A stretch of 64,000 bases of DNA from Bdellovibrionia bacterium (lineage in GTDB: Bacteria; Bdellovibrionota; Bdellovibrionia; Bdellovibrionales; JAGQZY01): NCBI GenBank assembly GCA_030427805.1, contig JAUICP010000004.1:1-64000 (forward strand), read 5' to 3'. Below are positions 33,070 through 42,600 of this stretch, piece by piece. Both the position numbers and the translations under genes were made by a program. Below the pieces are notes generated by a model, which searched no databases, was not told where the DNA came from, and was given only the letters and a program-made list of their open reading frames with translations. Positions within the stretch are counted from its first letter, which is position 1; each line of letters begins with the position of its first letter.

Positions 33070-35121
33070 ATGGTGAAAAACAATTTTATTTTAGCCGGGT
33101 TTAAACTCGTACTATTTTTGATAGCCGCATTTTTAATGAGCTCATGCGGTGAAAGAAAACTAAAGTCCTTAGAAATTGAAGAGATTAATAACGATCAGAT
33201 TTTCGGAATTACAGAATTCATCGATACTGATCAGAATAATTCGTTACAAGAAAACGATAACCTCTTTCAGGTTGAAGAACTGAGCGACAGTTCTTTGGCC
33301 CTTGTCACTACATCAACAAAAAGCAATATTCACTCCCACCTTGATCTAGGGATTTCTCTTCGGTCTATGACCTACTCGGGATCCATGATGGGATCCGACT
33401 CAAAATCAGGAATGGGAGTCACCTTTTTGTCCAAGTACCCTTTGAGTGACGATTACTATCGCCTGAGAACCTATGCCGGCAGAGCCTTTGAACTTTCTGG
33501 CCATGGAAGAGGTGTCGCTTGCGATGGAATTAAATCGGATATCATTCCAAAAGCTGGTGCCTGGTACAAATACGAAGTTCAAGTTCAAGTGAAAGAGGAC
33601 CAAACGCAAATATCTGCTGCGATCTGGGACGCTTCAAAAGATAGAAACACTGCTGAGATTCTCGTTTGCCAAGACAAGAGCTCATCTCGCCTCAAAGAGG
33701 GAACCATTGGTGTTTGGGCCCATGGCGCCGGAAAGAAACACTGGAGTGATTTTAATCTGGCATTTAATCCATTCTTTGATTCAGACAAAGATGATGAAGA
33801 TGAAGTTATAGAGCCTGCGCCAACTCCTCCCAAAGTTCCAGTAAAAATTGTTTCAGCCAAAAGTTCTTCAGACGACGGAAACGTAGCCAGTAACTCCATT
33901 GACGGAAATCTTGCTTCCCGTTGGTCAGCCTACGGCAAAGGACAGACATTGGACCTCATGTTTGACCGTGTTGGAAGTATCGATGGACTTCGTATTGCTA
34001 TTTATAAGGGCGATGGTCAGCGCAATAGCTTTCAATTGGCCCGAATCAGAGAAGATGGAAGTATCGATCAAATGAAGAGTTTTGAGAGTAGTGGTACCAG
34101 CGACGGATTTTTGGAATATGCCTTTTCGATAAAAGATGCTGCAGGAGTGAGGTTCATCGGACAAGGAAACACTCGCAATCTTTGGAATAGTGTGAGCGAG
34201 GCCGAAGTGATTCACGGAACCGTTAACGAACAAGAGCCCCCTCAGAGCACTCCCGCACCAACACCAAATCCTGAACCCACCCCAAATCCTATGCCGACGG
34301 ATGACTTGCCACAACTGGCAGGGCGCCCAGGAAGCTCAAATACGGGTCTCAACGAAAAGGATTGTCCTGAAATCAAGACTAGATCACTGAAAGTTGTCAG
34401 TGGACTCACTCTTACGAGTGCTGATCGAGGTAAAACCTATTCTTACTTGCAAATCAATGGTGCGGTAAAAGTAAAAGCAGATGCTTATGATGTGGTATTG
34501 AAGTGCTCAAGAATTAATACAGGTACTTACCACGCCATTTCCGTTGATAAAAACGATCGAGGTGCTGATCGCTTTAAAATGTATAACCTCGAAATATCAG
34601 GGCCAAAGTCTTCCGGTGTTTATGGAAGTGACTTCTCAATTTTTAATTCTGAAGTTTCAGATACCGGAAGTGATGGTATTAAACCCTTTTACAACGTAAT
34701 TATCCAAGGAAATTGGTTTCACCACCTAGGATACTTATCAACCGCCCATGCCGATGCTGTTCAAATGGTCGTAGGAAAGAACGTAACTATTCGTGGTAAC
34801 TTTATCGATAACTCGAATAATAGTGGCTATAAATCGGCAACGACGGCCATGATTCAAACTAACAATGGTCCGGTCGATAACGTTCTCATTGAGAAGAACT
34901 ATATCTTTGGCAGTGGAAACTTCGCTGTTCACGTCAACAACAAGTATGCGACCTACAAAGATAAGAGTGGAAAGACCAATTATGGTGGTCCAACAAATAC
35001 GAGAATCCTCAACAATCACTTTTTAGGAGAATTCAAATATGGCGAAATTACCACCCGAGATGTCGGAGCTGGATTCAAACGTCAGGGCAATATTGACGAA
35101 AACGGCAAGCTGATGGATTAA
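33070..35121 (+). CDS. Lipoprotein with discoidin-like and right-handed beta-helix domains
   Basis: About 683 residues. Lipoprotein signal (lipobox LMSSC) after a start at ATG 33070 or GTG 33073 (GGGAG upstream; ATG 33049 is the outer option). Domain order: a lectin/LamG-like beta region (HSHLDLGISLRSM to HWSDFNLAF), an F5/8-type segment (NSIDGNLASRWSAYGKGQTLDLMF), a Pro-rich linker (PTPNPEPTPNPMPTD) and a right-handed beta-helix (FSIFNSEVSDTGSDGIKPF, HADAVQMVVGKNVTIRGN). This architecture suits a surface polysaccharide-binding or lyase protein. Two terminators follow. Confidence 0.75.
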   Translation: MVKNNFILAGFKLVLFLIAAFLMSSCGERKLKSLEIEEINNDQIFGITEFIDTDQNNSLQENDNLFQVEELSDSSLALVTTSTKSNIHSHLDLGISLRSMTYSGSMMGSDSKSGMGVTFLSKYPLSDDYYRLRTYAGRAFELSGHGRGVACDGIKSDIIPKAGAWYKYEVQVQVKEDQTQISAAIWDASKDRNTAEILVCQDKSSSRLKEGTIGVWAHGAGKKHWSDFNLAFNPFFDSDKDDEDEVIEPAPTPPKVPVKIVSAKSSSDDGNVASNSIDGNLASRWSAYGKGQTLDLMFDRVGSIDGLRIAIYKGDGQRNSFQLARIREDGSIDQMKSFESSGTSDGFLEYAFSIKDAAGVRFIGQGNTRNLWNSVSEAEVIHGTVNEQEPPQSTPAPTPNPEPTPNPMPTDDLPQLAGRPGSSNTGLNEKDCPEIKTRSLKVVSGLTLTSADRGKTYSYLQINGAVKVKADAYDVVLKCSRINTGTYHAISVDKNDRGADRFKMYNLEISGPKSSGVYGSDFSIFNSEVSDTGSDGIKPFYNVIIQGNWFHHLGYLSTAHADAVQMVVGKNVTIRGNFIDNSNNSGYKSATTAMIQTNNGPVDNVLIEKNYIFGSGNFAVHVNNKYATYKDKSGKTNYGGPTNTRILNNHFLGEFKYGEITTRDVGAGFKRQGNIDENGKLMD

Positions 35122-35186
35122 AAAGAGTTAGCATTTAAAAGTTTAGAGAGTTGATATTTACTGCACGTAAGCCCCCACCCCACCAT

Positions 35187-35218
35187 GAGTGAGGAAAAGG
35201 ATGTTCCTCACTCTTTTT
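35187..35218 (+). terminator. Intrinsic terminator, first of a tandem pair
   Basis: GAGTGAGGAA/TTCCTCACTC stem of 10 bp with a 7-nt loop and five T, 65 nt after the lipoprotein stop. Confidence 0.85.
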
Positions 35219-35247
35219 GTTTTAAATTGATTCACACCCCCCGCTTA

Positions 35248-35279
35248 GAGTGAGGAACAGGATGTTCCTCACTCTTTTT
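35248..35279 (+). terminator. Intrinsic terminator, second of a tandem pair
   Basis: Near-identical copy of the hairpin 61 nt upstream: the same 10-bp stem, a loop differing by one base and the same TTTTTGTTT tail. It looks like a local duplication. Confidence 0.85.
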
Positions 35280-35365
35280 GTTTCAGAATGATTCGTAACT
35301 CTCGAAAATTGTCAGTCCAATTCTCAAACACCGCTGGGTATTATATGATTAACAGGAGGGGTCTC

Positions 35366-36136
35366 ATGAAAAGTAAAGTTATAGGTCTCACATTTATCTC
35401 TTTGATACTTTTGATCATCTTCCAGAACTGCAAACAAATTCAGTCCACAAAACCCAAAGAGACATCAGAATTCAATCCCATCAGTCAGCAGATAACCTAT
35501 GATGCCGGTGATACGGGATACGAAGGCCTACTTGAAACCTATGCAGTCTCGTCTCGCGCTGGAGAACTCTGTGCCGATGGAAAAAAGAGTTACAAGGAAG
35601 TTGAAATCGACTTCGAAAACAACCGAGCCTTCTTGACGAGAGATAAGTGTAAGGAAGTAACGAGACAAGAAATAGACCTCTCTGCCCTTGAGCTGATGCC
35701 TCACAATTTCGATGCCTTTCCCGATCAAGATATGGTTTTTGAAAGAGTCGTTGAAGAGACCCGTGATCGCGAACTTTTTGCCTTTTGCAGAGGACTCGCC
35801 GATGACAATGGAAGTGGACGCATCGTCGTCGATATAATCACATACTACTTGGGTGATAATCGCTATCAAGCTCGGGTTGTTTCGGGAAAGTACAACACCA
35901 ATGGAGACCTTGTCGAAACCCGGGATAGTGGAATCGTTTCAACCTATAGATGGGATCCTAACCCCGACTTTCCTGAAATCGCGTACTTTGGCTACCGAAA
36001 TTCCGAAGGGGTTCGCGAATGGTATTACCATGTTAAGGGTGGGCACATCACAAAGGGTTCTCTTAATTATGAATTAGATAAAAGCCAGGAATGGAAGCAA
36101 ATCTGGAGCTTCCCTTGCCTACGCTACATGGATTAA
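35366..36136 (+). CDS. Lipoprotein of unknown function (FQNC lipobox)
   Basis: 256 residues from ATG 35366 (AGGAGGGG upstream; the frame is open from 35288 but those codons overlap terminator-proximal sequence). A signal anchor is followed by IIFQNC with the modified Cys. The mature protein is soluble and mixed alpha/beta. The FQNC lipobox recurs at 40131, which suggests a lineage habit. No domain recognised. Confidence 0.7.
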   Translation: MKSKVIGLTFISLILLIIFQNCKQIQSTKPKETSEFNPISQQITYDAGDTGYEGLLETYAVSSRAGELCADGKKSYKEVEIDFENNRAFLTRDKCKEVTRQEIDLSALELMPHNFDAFPDQDMVFERVVEETRDRELFAFCRGLADDNGSGRIVVDIITYYLGDNRYQARVVSGKYNTNGDLVETRDSGIVSTYRWDPNPDFPEIAYFGYRNSEGVREWYYHVKGGHITKGSLNYELDKSQEWKQIWSFPCLRYMD

Positions 36137-36148
36137 TGGGCCTCACCG

Positions 36149-37624
36149 ATGAAGTACGGGCAATCAGATATCAAAGAATTTATCAAAACTTGTGAACGTG
36201 CCATCCAAGAGGGAGACGGACCGAGTCTGAAATCGAAATTAACTCGGCTGAATTCGGCGAAAGTTCCCGGTTCACTTCGCTTGCCGCTTTCAAACATCTG
36301 TCGACGCATTGGCCTCGTCAAAACTGGGATTCGTATCCTCTCCCCCAGAATATCTATGAAAAAACTGGGAACGGAGCTCGATACGACGGACGCTGAACTT
36401 CTCGAGTATGCAGTTCAGTTGCAACGCATCGGAGCCAATGCCAATTCTCACCAAGTTTTAGATATGATAGATTCTAACCGCTCTCCAAAAGTATATTTGC
36501 ACAAAGCCCTTGGGTATTTTCATACATGGGATCATTTAAAAGCAATTCCTCTGCTAAAAGAGTATTTAAAAACAGAAATGACCAACTACGAATTACTCAT
36601 CGCTCGACTTAATCTCGCCCTATGTTTTTGCATTCTAGGAGATTACGATGAGTCAGCAAAATTAGCTCAACTTTGTGCGGAAGAGACCTTACAGACAAAC
36701 AAACTAAGACTTCACGCCAATTGCCTTGAGTTGCTAACACAAATTCATATTCTAAAAGGCGACCTCAAATCGGCACGGAACTATCACAAAGGCGCCATAA
36801 AGATACTAACCTCGAATCAAACATTTGATGGCTTCTATGTTAGAAAGTGGCAAGCCTTTTTTGAGAGCATCGAAACATCAAATCTAGGCCCCCTTGATAA
36901 GTTTCAAAAAGAAGCTCAGTCCTGTTCCTATTGGGAGGCCTATAGGGATGCGGAACTCTTTAAGTTACTCGTACAATTTGATGACAACAGATTTCATCGT
37001 CTTTACATTGGATCCCCCTACCAAGGCTATAGAGATCGAATCACCCGCTGCCTCAATGGACAAAGACCCAACCAAGACTATTACTATTCTGGAAATTCGA
37101 AGGGACAAGTCATTGATCTCTACGCTTGCAACTGGCAAGAGGATGATTTCTTTCCGATGGGAAAAAACACACATCAACTTATTGAGACTTTGAGTCGAGA
37201 CCTCTTTCGCCCCCACAGAATCGAAGAACTATTTTCTCTTCTCTATCCCAATGAATTTTATGATCTCGACACATCTCCAACAAGAGTTTACAAAGCGATC
37301 TCAAGAGCCAATTCTCAAATCGAAGAAAAACAAATCCCAATCTCTATCGTGCAAAATAATGGTTTTTACTCTTTGAGTCTAGATGACGGAGTTTGCCTCA
37401 AGCTTCATTTACAAGCACCTCGGGTCGATGGCCATGAAGCCTATATCAATAAAATGAAATATAGTAATCAGTTTGATGATTTGTTCTCGTCTTCTGAAAT
37501 GAGTCGCTGGTTGAAAATAAAATCCAGTATGACTCGAGACATCCTCCACTACGGTGTCCAACATTCAAAAATTGAAAAAATCGGAAGTGGTCCCGGCACT
37601 TACTATAAACTTCGAGTGGCCTAG
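36149..37624 (+). CDS. TPR-like repeat protein
   Basis: 491 residues, cytosolic, mostly helix pairs between about 85 and 240 (DAELLEYAVQLQRIGANANSH, ARLNLALCFCILGDYDESAKLA, HANCLELLTQIHILKGDLKSARNYHKGAIKIL), typical of tetratricopeptide repeats. The C-terminal third may be a winged-helix-like domain (RVYKAISRANSQ, ILHYGVQHSKIEKIGSGPGTYYKL). It begins 12 nt after the previous stop and converges with the hydrolase gene, overlapping it by 4 nt. Confidence 0.65.
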   Translation: MKYGQSDIKEFIKTCERAIQEGDGPSLKSKLTRLNSAKVPGSLRLPLSNICRRIGLVKTGIRILSPRISMKKLGTELDTTDAELLEYAVQLQRIGANANSHQVLDMIDSNRSPKVYLHKALGYFHTWDHLKAIPLLKEYLKTEMTNYELLIARLNLALCFCILGDYDESAKLAQLCAEETLQTNKLRLHANCLELLTQIHILKGDLKSARNYHKGAIKILTSNQTFDGFYVRKWQAFFESIETSNLGPLDKFQKEAQSCSYWEAYRDAELFKLLVQFDDNRFHRLYIGSPYQGYRDRITRCLNGQRPNQDYYYSGNSKGQVIDLYACNWQEDDFFPMGKNTHQLIETLSRDLFRPHRIEELFSLLYPNEFYDLDTSPTRVYKAISRANSQIEEKQIPISIVQNNGFYSLSLDDGVCLKLHLQAPRVDGHEAYINKMKYSNQFDDLFSSSEMSRWLKIKSSMTRDILHYGVQHSKIEKIGSGPGTYYKLRVA

Positions 37625-38502
37625 AGTGTTTCTTTAAAAAGATTAATAGTTCGATCCCAAGCCAGCTGAGCCGCTTCTTTATTGTATCTCGGCGTCGAAT
37701 TATTGTGAAAGCCGTGCAAGGTTTTGGGGTAAACATGCATTTTAAAGTCTACTTTGTGCTTCTTGAGTACTTTTTCGTAGTCATCCTTCATGGCATTCAC
37801 TCTGGGGTCGTTTTCGGCATAGTGAATCAGCATTTTTGCTTTGATTTTTGCGACCTCTTCAAGCTTTGCGGCACTTCCATAAAAAGGCGCACTCGCTAGC
37901 AACTGATCGCCCAGTTCTGTGGCCAAGTAATTTGAAACGGCTCCGCCAAAACAAAAACCTGTGACCCCGAGCTTGCCCGTAGAGAGGGCGTGCTTTTTTA
38001 AATAGAGAGCGGCGTTTTTCATGTCTGTAAAAATCTTATCGCGATCAAGCTTTTTTTGTAGAACTTTTCCCTCTTCATCATTACCGGGATAACCACCAAG
38101 AGGTGTGAGCGCATCGGGGGCAAAGGCTAAAAATCCTTCCAGGGCCGCCCTTCGAGCCACATCTTCAATATAAGGATTGAGTCCCCTGTTTTCGTGAACA
38201 ACTAAAACGGCTGGAAAAGGACCTTTCCCTGCTGGCTGCACCAAATAGCCACGCATCTTTTTAGCATTGCCACCGGGTGAGTTATAGTTGACATATTTCG
38301 CTTTAATGCGCTCGTCATTGAAAGAGACCAGCTGTGCCTTTGCATAATTAGGCATGAGTGACATGGCCATAGCGAGTCCTGCTCCGCCGGCAATGATCAA
38401 ACTGGCTCGATCCAGAAAATCCCTTCGCGACATTTCGCTGTGACAATATTCATCGTAAAGGTCAAAAATTTTTGGATCGATTGTCGTCTGGTCTTGGCTC
38501 AT
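37621..38502 (-). CDS. Tat-exported dienelactone hydrolase family protein
   Basis: 293 residues. A twin-arginine signal lies slightly inside the protein (SRRDFLDRA, about 25-33, then a hydrophobic stretch and NYAKA). The alpha/beta hydrolase core shows VLVVHENRGLNPYIEDVARR, the nucleophile GFCFGG, Asp in ENDPRVN and His in LHGFHN, the Cys-Asp-His triad of dienelactone hydrolases. Substrate unknown. Such Tat-exported members are common next to redox enzymes. Confidence 0.9.
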   Translation of the reverse strand: MSQDQTTIDPKIFDLYDEYCHSEMSRRDFLDRASLIIAGGAGLAMAMSLMPNYAKAQLVSFNDERIKAKYVNYNSPGGNAKKMRGYLVQPAGKGPFPAVLVVHENRGLNPYIEDVARRAALEGFLAFAPDALTPLGGYPGNDEEGKVLQKKLDRDKIFTDMKNAALYLKKHALSTGKLGVTGFCFGGAVSNYLATELGDQLLASAPFYGSAAKLEEVAKIKAKMLIHYAENDPRVNAMKDDYEKVLKKHKVDFKMHVYPKTLHGFHNNSTPRYNKEAAQLAWDRTINLFKETL

Positions 38503-38526
38503 CCCTAACTCCTTTTAGGTGGACTC

Positions 38527-39939
38527 CTATTGAACCAGCAAAAATTTAGCCTGACAACTTGAGGGATGAATTAAAAGACTTCGAGCTCGATCAAAGACTT
38601 CTGCGGGAGCCTCGACTCGATGCCATCGAGCCAGGGAACCACCAAAGTTTCCAGAAGACCAATTGCTTCCGCCCACTATGGCCGCCGTCGGATAATCGAC
38701 TCCATATCGACTAACCGCTTCTTCCTTATTCATTGCATAGAAGATTTCAAAAACTTCGCCCCAGTGGGGAAGCTTTTCAATAAGACGTTTTGCCACTTCG
38801 GCCCAAAGATGCTCATGGGTTGAATTAGCACCATCAGAAAGGCTATAAGCCACTTTTGGTAAGAAGATCAATTCTAAATCTTTTGCCTTGAGACCAAACT
38901 TATTGACCAAAAAGTAGTATTCCGTGGAGAGCTTCTTAAGAGCGTGCTCTGAAACTTGGCTCTCAAATCCAAGGGCAGGCCCCATGTAAGCTCGTGATAA
39001 ACCATCTCTAGGATTTGTAATTCCATTGTCCTGCTGCCTAACCTTTACTTCGTCAATGTATTGCCAAAATCCCGTTTCCATTTGTTCTTGCAGAGCACTT
39101 AACTCGGCCATGGGACTTTCACCGTACTCCTGCCAAAATTCATCACGACCGGCAATCAATAGCATAATTAGTGGTGCGTAATATTCATAAAAAAGTGGAA
39201 CCTGTTCAAGTTCACTCGCAAGTCTCTGCCCTTCGAGCATAAAAGCCCGTCGATTGAGATTCATATTGCGATTAAAAAAGCCACGAAAGAGTTGAGTCAG
39301 TTGAGATGGCTTTTTACTTGGGTCCCAGTGGTTGACATCAAAGGCCGCAATTCTGGGGTTAGGTGATTCATTGATAATATGATTCTGAATAATAGCATAC
39401 TCGAGTGCTAGTGGTGAGTTTTCAAGACTGTCTTCTAGTGGTTTAGAGGCAGAACCAACAAAACCAGGCCACACTGGATAGCTATCCCAAAGTGGCTTAC
39501 CTCTATGACAGCCCATACAGGTGCTCGGGTTTTTCACCACTCTGGGCTCAGCACCCAAATGGATGTCGTAAAAAGTGTATTGCTTGGTCTGAGGGTCAAA
39601 ATCAATAACTTCTACCGCATTTCCACGATATCCTTCTGGAGAACTTTGCAGGGCTATGAAACTTGTTCCCTGGGGGCTGTAGGAAATGATTCTTGGTTCT
39701 TCGGGTGTTCCGAGTCCCAGTCCCCGTGGGTTATAACCGAGGAGCAAATTAGATTTGTAGGCTTGGGGGAGCATTTGAAGAAACTCTTCTACCGACAAGG
39801 GCTCACCAGTTTCGGCTCTTTCAACAAGAAACTTCAAATCTCCAGCCATAGAGAAGGGCGAAAACAGGAGTACCGCCAAAAGCATATTCACAAAAACAGC
39901 CATTACTCGAATTGGGGAATTAGGTACTACAATACTCAC
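38527..39939 (-). CDS. Secreted protein with a single c-type heme motif
   Basis: 470 residues starting at GTG 39939 (or ATG 39903); signal peptide MAVFVNMLLAVLLFSPFSMA. A CMGCH motif at about 141-145 would bind one heme c, with WDSYPVWPGFVG after it. The remainder is helical without other heme sites. It may be a periplasmic electron carrier or oxidase of unknown type. It lies 24 nt upstream of the hydrolase gene on the same strand, so it is probably in one operon with it. Confidence 0.65.
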   Translation of the reverse strand: MSIVVPNSPIRVMAVFVNMLLAVLLFSPFSMAGDLKFLVERAETGEPLSVEEFLQMLPQAYKSNLLLGYNPRGLGLGTPEEPRIISYSPQGTSFIALQSSPEGYRGNAVEVIDFDPQTKQYTFYDIHLGAEPRVVKNPSTCMGCHRGKPLWDSYPVWPGFVGSASKPLEDSLENSPLALEYAIIQNHIINESPNPRIAAFDVNHWDPSKKPSQLTQLFRGFFNRNMNLNRRAFMLEGQRLASELEQVPLFYEYYAPLIMLLIAGRDEFWQEYGESPMAELSALQEQMETGFWQYIDEVKVRQQDNGITNPRDGLSRAYMGPALGFESQVSEHALKKLSTEYYFLVNKFGLKAKDLELIFLPKVAYSLSDGANSTHEHLWAEVAKRLIEKLPHWGEVFEIFYAMNKEEAVSRYGVDYPTAAIVGGSNWSSGNFGGSLARWHRVEAPAEVFDRARSLLIHPSSCQAKFLLVQ

Positions 39940-40130
39940 AGTTCTTTCACTTTCTATTCTCTAAGCTCTCTCTGTATTTCTCTATAATTTTTTATTCAAA
40001 TCTTGTTCCACCGCCAGCCATCTCGCATTTGATTGCTCAGAATATTGCCAATAACCCCTAAAGGTTTGTTTTGAACTGAGAAAATTAAAGAGGATCGAAA
40101 CTATTTCGACATTAACTTGTTATTCTAGTA

Positions 40131-42518
40131 ATGGTGAACAGGGTATATAGATTCTTATTTTGGGGCGTTTTTTCGGCTATCTTAATCTTCTCTTTTCAGA
40201 ACTGCGAAGAGAAGTTTGGAAGTCTTTCCGATTCTGCTACCATCAGCGAATCACTCAACAATGGCGGAGCCTATGATGGAAAGCCTGAGATTGAACTGCC
40301 AACAAACTCGATTCGCCCCGGCGAAGTCATTCAAGTTAAAATCGAAAAAGGGACCGCGCCCTTCTCTCTTCGCGCGGAACCTAATATCGTTGATATTGAA
40401 CAAATCGATGATAGAACATTTAAACTGACGATCCCCCAAGACCTAGATTTCAATAGCATTCGCCTCACAGTAACCGATGCTAACAACCTGACCGACTCAG
40501 AAAGCATATTCATTATCGGCAAGACCGTCGACTTTAACTATTACTTTCCGCGATACTTTAAATTTCGAAGAAACTCCATGGTATTTGCGGATCCCATCGG
40601 AGTCTCTCGTTTTGACCTCAAAGGGAATTACCTAAAGAAAATCCCTTTTGAAAGCGCAAACGAAGGGCACCTTTTAAAAGCTCTCGATATCGACAGTTCC
40701 GGAAATACCTACGCTATCTTAGAAAGACTGAATAAATATCGTTTTGTCAAATTTGACAGTAAATCTGAATCCTTTGAAGTTCTATCGGCCCCACAGTTTA
40801 AATTATTGCGAAGCCCCTCGGATATTCTTGCACACAATGGGCGACTCTATATTTCAGATTATTCTTTGGGGAAAATCTTTATATTTGATCTCGATGGAAA
40901 TTGGCTTGAAACATGGGGCCCTCAAGAAAATAACCTCGAACTGAATAAACCAATGGCATTAATTCTAAACGAGCAAGTCGAAGCCCTCCTTGTCATTGAT
41001 CAATCTATGAACAACTTAAAGGCTTTAAACTACAAGGGAGAAGTTCTCGCCCAATTCTCACTGCGCGACGAGCCACTATTTTCTAACCAAACGACACTCG
41101 AAATAGCAACAGACGCCAAGGGAAACGTCTATGTCTCATCGACGGATGACCCTCAGTGGGGCTCTGAAAGGATCGTTTCGGGCCCTCGGTCCATAGATAT
41201 CTATCTACAAAAATTAAAGTTGATTATCGATACAAATAAAGAGATCCAGTTGAGTGAAAAGACAATCCTCGGGTTTAACTACAATATAAAAGTAATTGAC
41301 GAAACCATGCCTTTCCATCTTAAAAAGTGCCTCTCCATATCTCCGGAAGACTTAATAGTTTCCTGCAATAACAGATCTCATTCGGGACTTTCAGTTTATT
41401 CTCAGGACGGAAAAGAAAATATGAGTTTCTTTGAATATCTCGGTCAAAGAGAAGACAAAGATTTTAAAATGATGGAGCCAACCTCACTGACCCTGACAAA
41501 AGATGATCAGTTTTTTGTACACGATCACTTTGCTCGCAAAATCTACCACTACAATCACAACTACCAACTTGTAAATACGATTGATTTCATCTCTGCCCTA
41601 GAAAGTAGTCACCGAGACGCTGGATACGTCAATTTTCTTTTTGAGCAAAGCACCGATGTTCTTCAATTTAGAGTCTATGATGAAAAACTTTATTTGGTAA
41701 TTAGTGTTCTCAGAGCTGGCGTTAAATCAAACTACGCCTTCATATTTAATCTTGACGGAGAACTTGATCGAGTGACACCTCTGAACGATGTGGAAGTAGT
41801 GGAAAGAGAAAAAGTCATCAAACTACCAGATGGAAGTTCGGTCGTTGAACGAGACTACGACACTATCAGACACGGCTTTACGGACTTTGAGTTTTATAAT
41901 GGAAATTACTACCTACTTAATTCTGACTACCATAGGCTTCATAGCTTCGATATTGAGGGTAAACTCCTCGAACGATACGATGTCACAGTCTGCTTACAAC
42001 CACAAAGTAACACCTGTCGTGTTAAAGATCGAGGAACTCAGCGAATGGTCCTCGTTGGCAATGAACTACTCATTCGCCACACGATTCCGCAAAAAGATAG
42101 GGATGGGGAATTTACAACGTTCCTTAAAGTGGTAGGTATCAATAAAGACGGAAGCCTTGGCCCACAATCTCTCAAAGAACTCTATGTGAATCCTAAGATC
42201 GATATAACTGGAGAAGGTAAATTTCTTTCAAGCGTTTCTTCTTCCTTAGATCCAAGTGAAGCCTCAAACTCCAAAATACTAACATCCTACCCTTCAATCG
42301 CTGAAAAACTCTCTTTTGTGAAAATTGATGACTTCAATAGCCTATCCAATTTATTTATCCACAATACGAAGGGCTACGAAAAGGGGGCTCTCTACAAACC
42401 CCAGGCAGTTGTTGTTAATTCTAAAGGGGATGTCATCGTCGCTGATTCGGGCAACTTTCGCCTTCAGGTCTTTGAGCGCGCCGTCGACCGGCCAAGCTTA
42501 GTCACGAGTAAAGATTGA
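40131..42518 (+). CDS. NHL-type beta-propeller lipoprotein
   Basis: 795 residues. Signal peptide with lipobox SFQNC (Cys about 25), a short Ig-like region (IRPGEVIQVKIEKG, TVTDANNLTDSES), then repeated propeller strands such as LKALDIDSSGNTYAILE, PSDILAHNGRLYISDYSLGKIFIFDLDGNWLETWG and, at the end, PQAVVVNSKGDVIVADSGNFRLQVF. NHL propellers bind proteins, glycans or RNA. Here it is probably outer-membrane anchored. Partner unknown. Confidence 0.75.
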   Translation: MVNRVYRFLFWGVFSAILIFSFQNCEEKFGSLSDSATISESLNNGGAYDGKPEIELPTNSIRPGEVIQVKIEKGTAPFSLRAEPNIVDIEQIDDRTFKLTIPQDLDFNSIRLTVTDANNLTDSESIFIIGKTVDFNYYFPRYFKFRRNSMVFADPIGVSRFDLKGNYLKKIPFESANEGHLLKALDIDSSGNTYAILERLNKYRFVKFDSKSESFEVLSAPQFKLLRSPSDILAHNGRLYISDYSLGKIFIFDLDGNWLETWGPQENNLELNKPMALILNEQVEALLVIDQSMNNLKALNYKGEVLAQFSLRDEPLFSNQTTLEIATDAKGNVYVSSTDDPQWGSERIVSGPRSIDIYLQKLKLIIDTNKEIQLSEKTILGFNYNIKVIDETMPFHLKKCLSISPEDLIVSCNNRSHSGLSVYSQDGKENMSFFEYLGQREDKDFKMMEPTSLTLTKDDQFFVHDHFARKIYHYNHNYQLVNTIDFISALESSHRDAGYVNFLFEQSTDVLQFRVYDEKLYLVISVLRAGVKSNYAFIFNLDGELDRVTPLNDVEVVEREKVIKLPDGSSVVERDYDTIRHGFTDFEFYNGNYYLLNSDYHRLHSFDIEGKLLERYDVTVCLQPQSNTCRVKDRGTQRMVLVGNELLIRHTIPQKDRDGEFTTFLKVVGINKDGSLGPQSLKELYVNPKIDITGEGKFLSSVSSSLDPSEASNSKILTSYPSIAEKLSFVKIDDFNSLSNLFIHNTKGYEKGALYKPQAVVVNSKGDVIVADSGNFRLQVFERAVDRPSLVTSKD

Positions 42519-42540
42519 ATTTCACTTTTAAATTGAAAAA

Positions 42541-42567
42541 GCGCTAAACGTTTACTCCGTTTAGCGC
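42541..42567. terminator. Bidirectional terminator between convergent genes
   Basis: GCGCTAAACG/CGTTTAGCGC forms a 10-bp stem with a 7-nt loop. An A tract before it gives a T tract on the minus strand, serving the gene ending at 42601; the plus side is weaker (ATTTCT). Confidence 0.75.
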
Positions 42568-42600
42568 ATTTCTAATTAGAAATTACATAAATATGAATAT

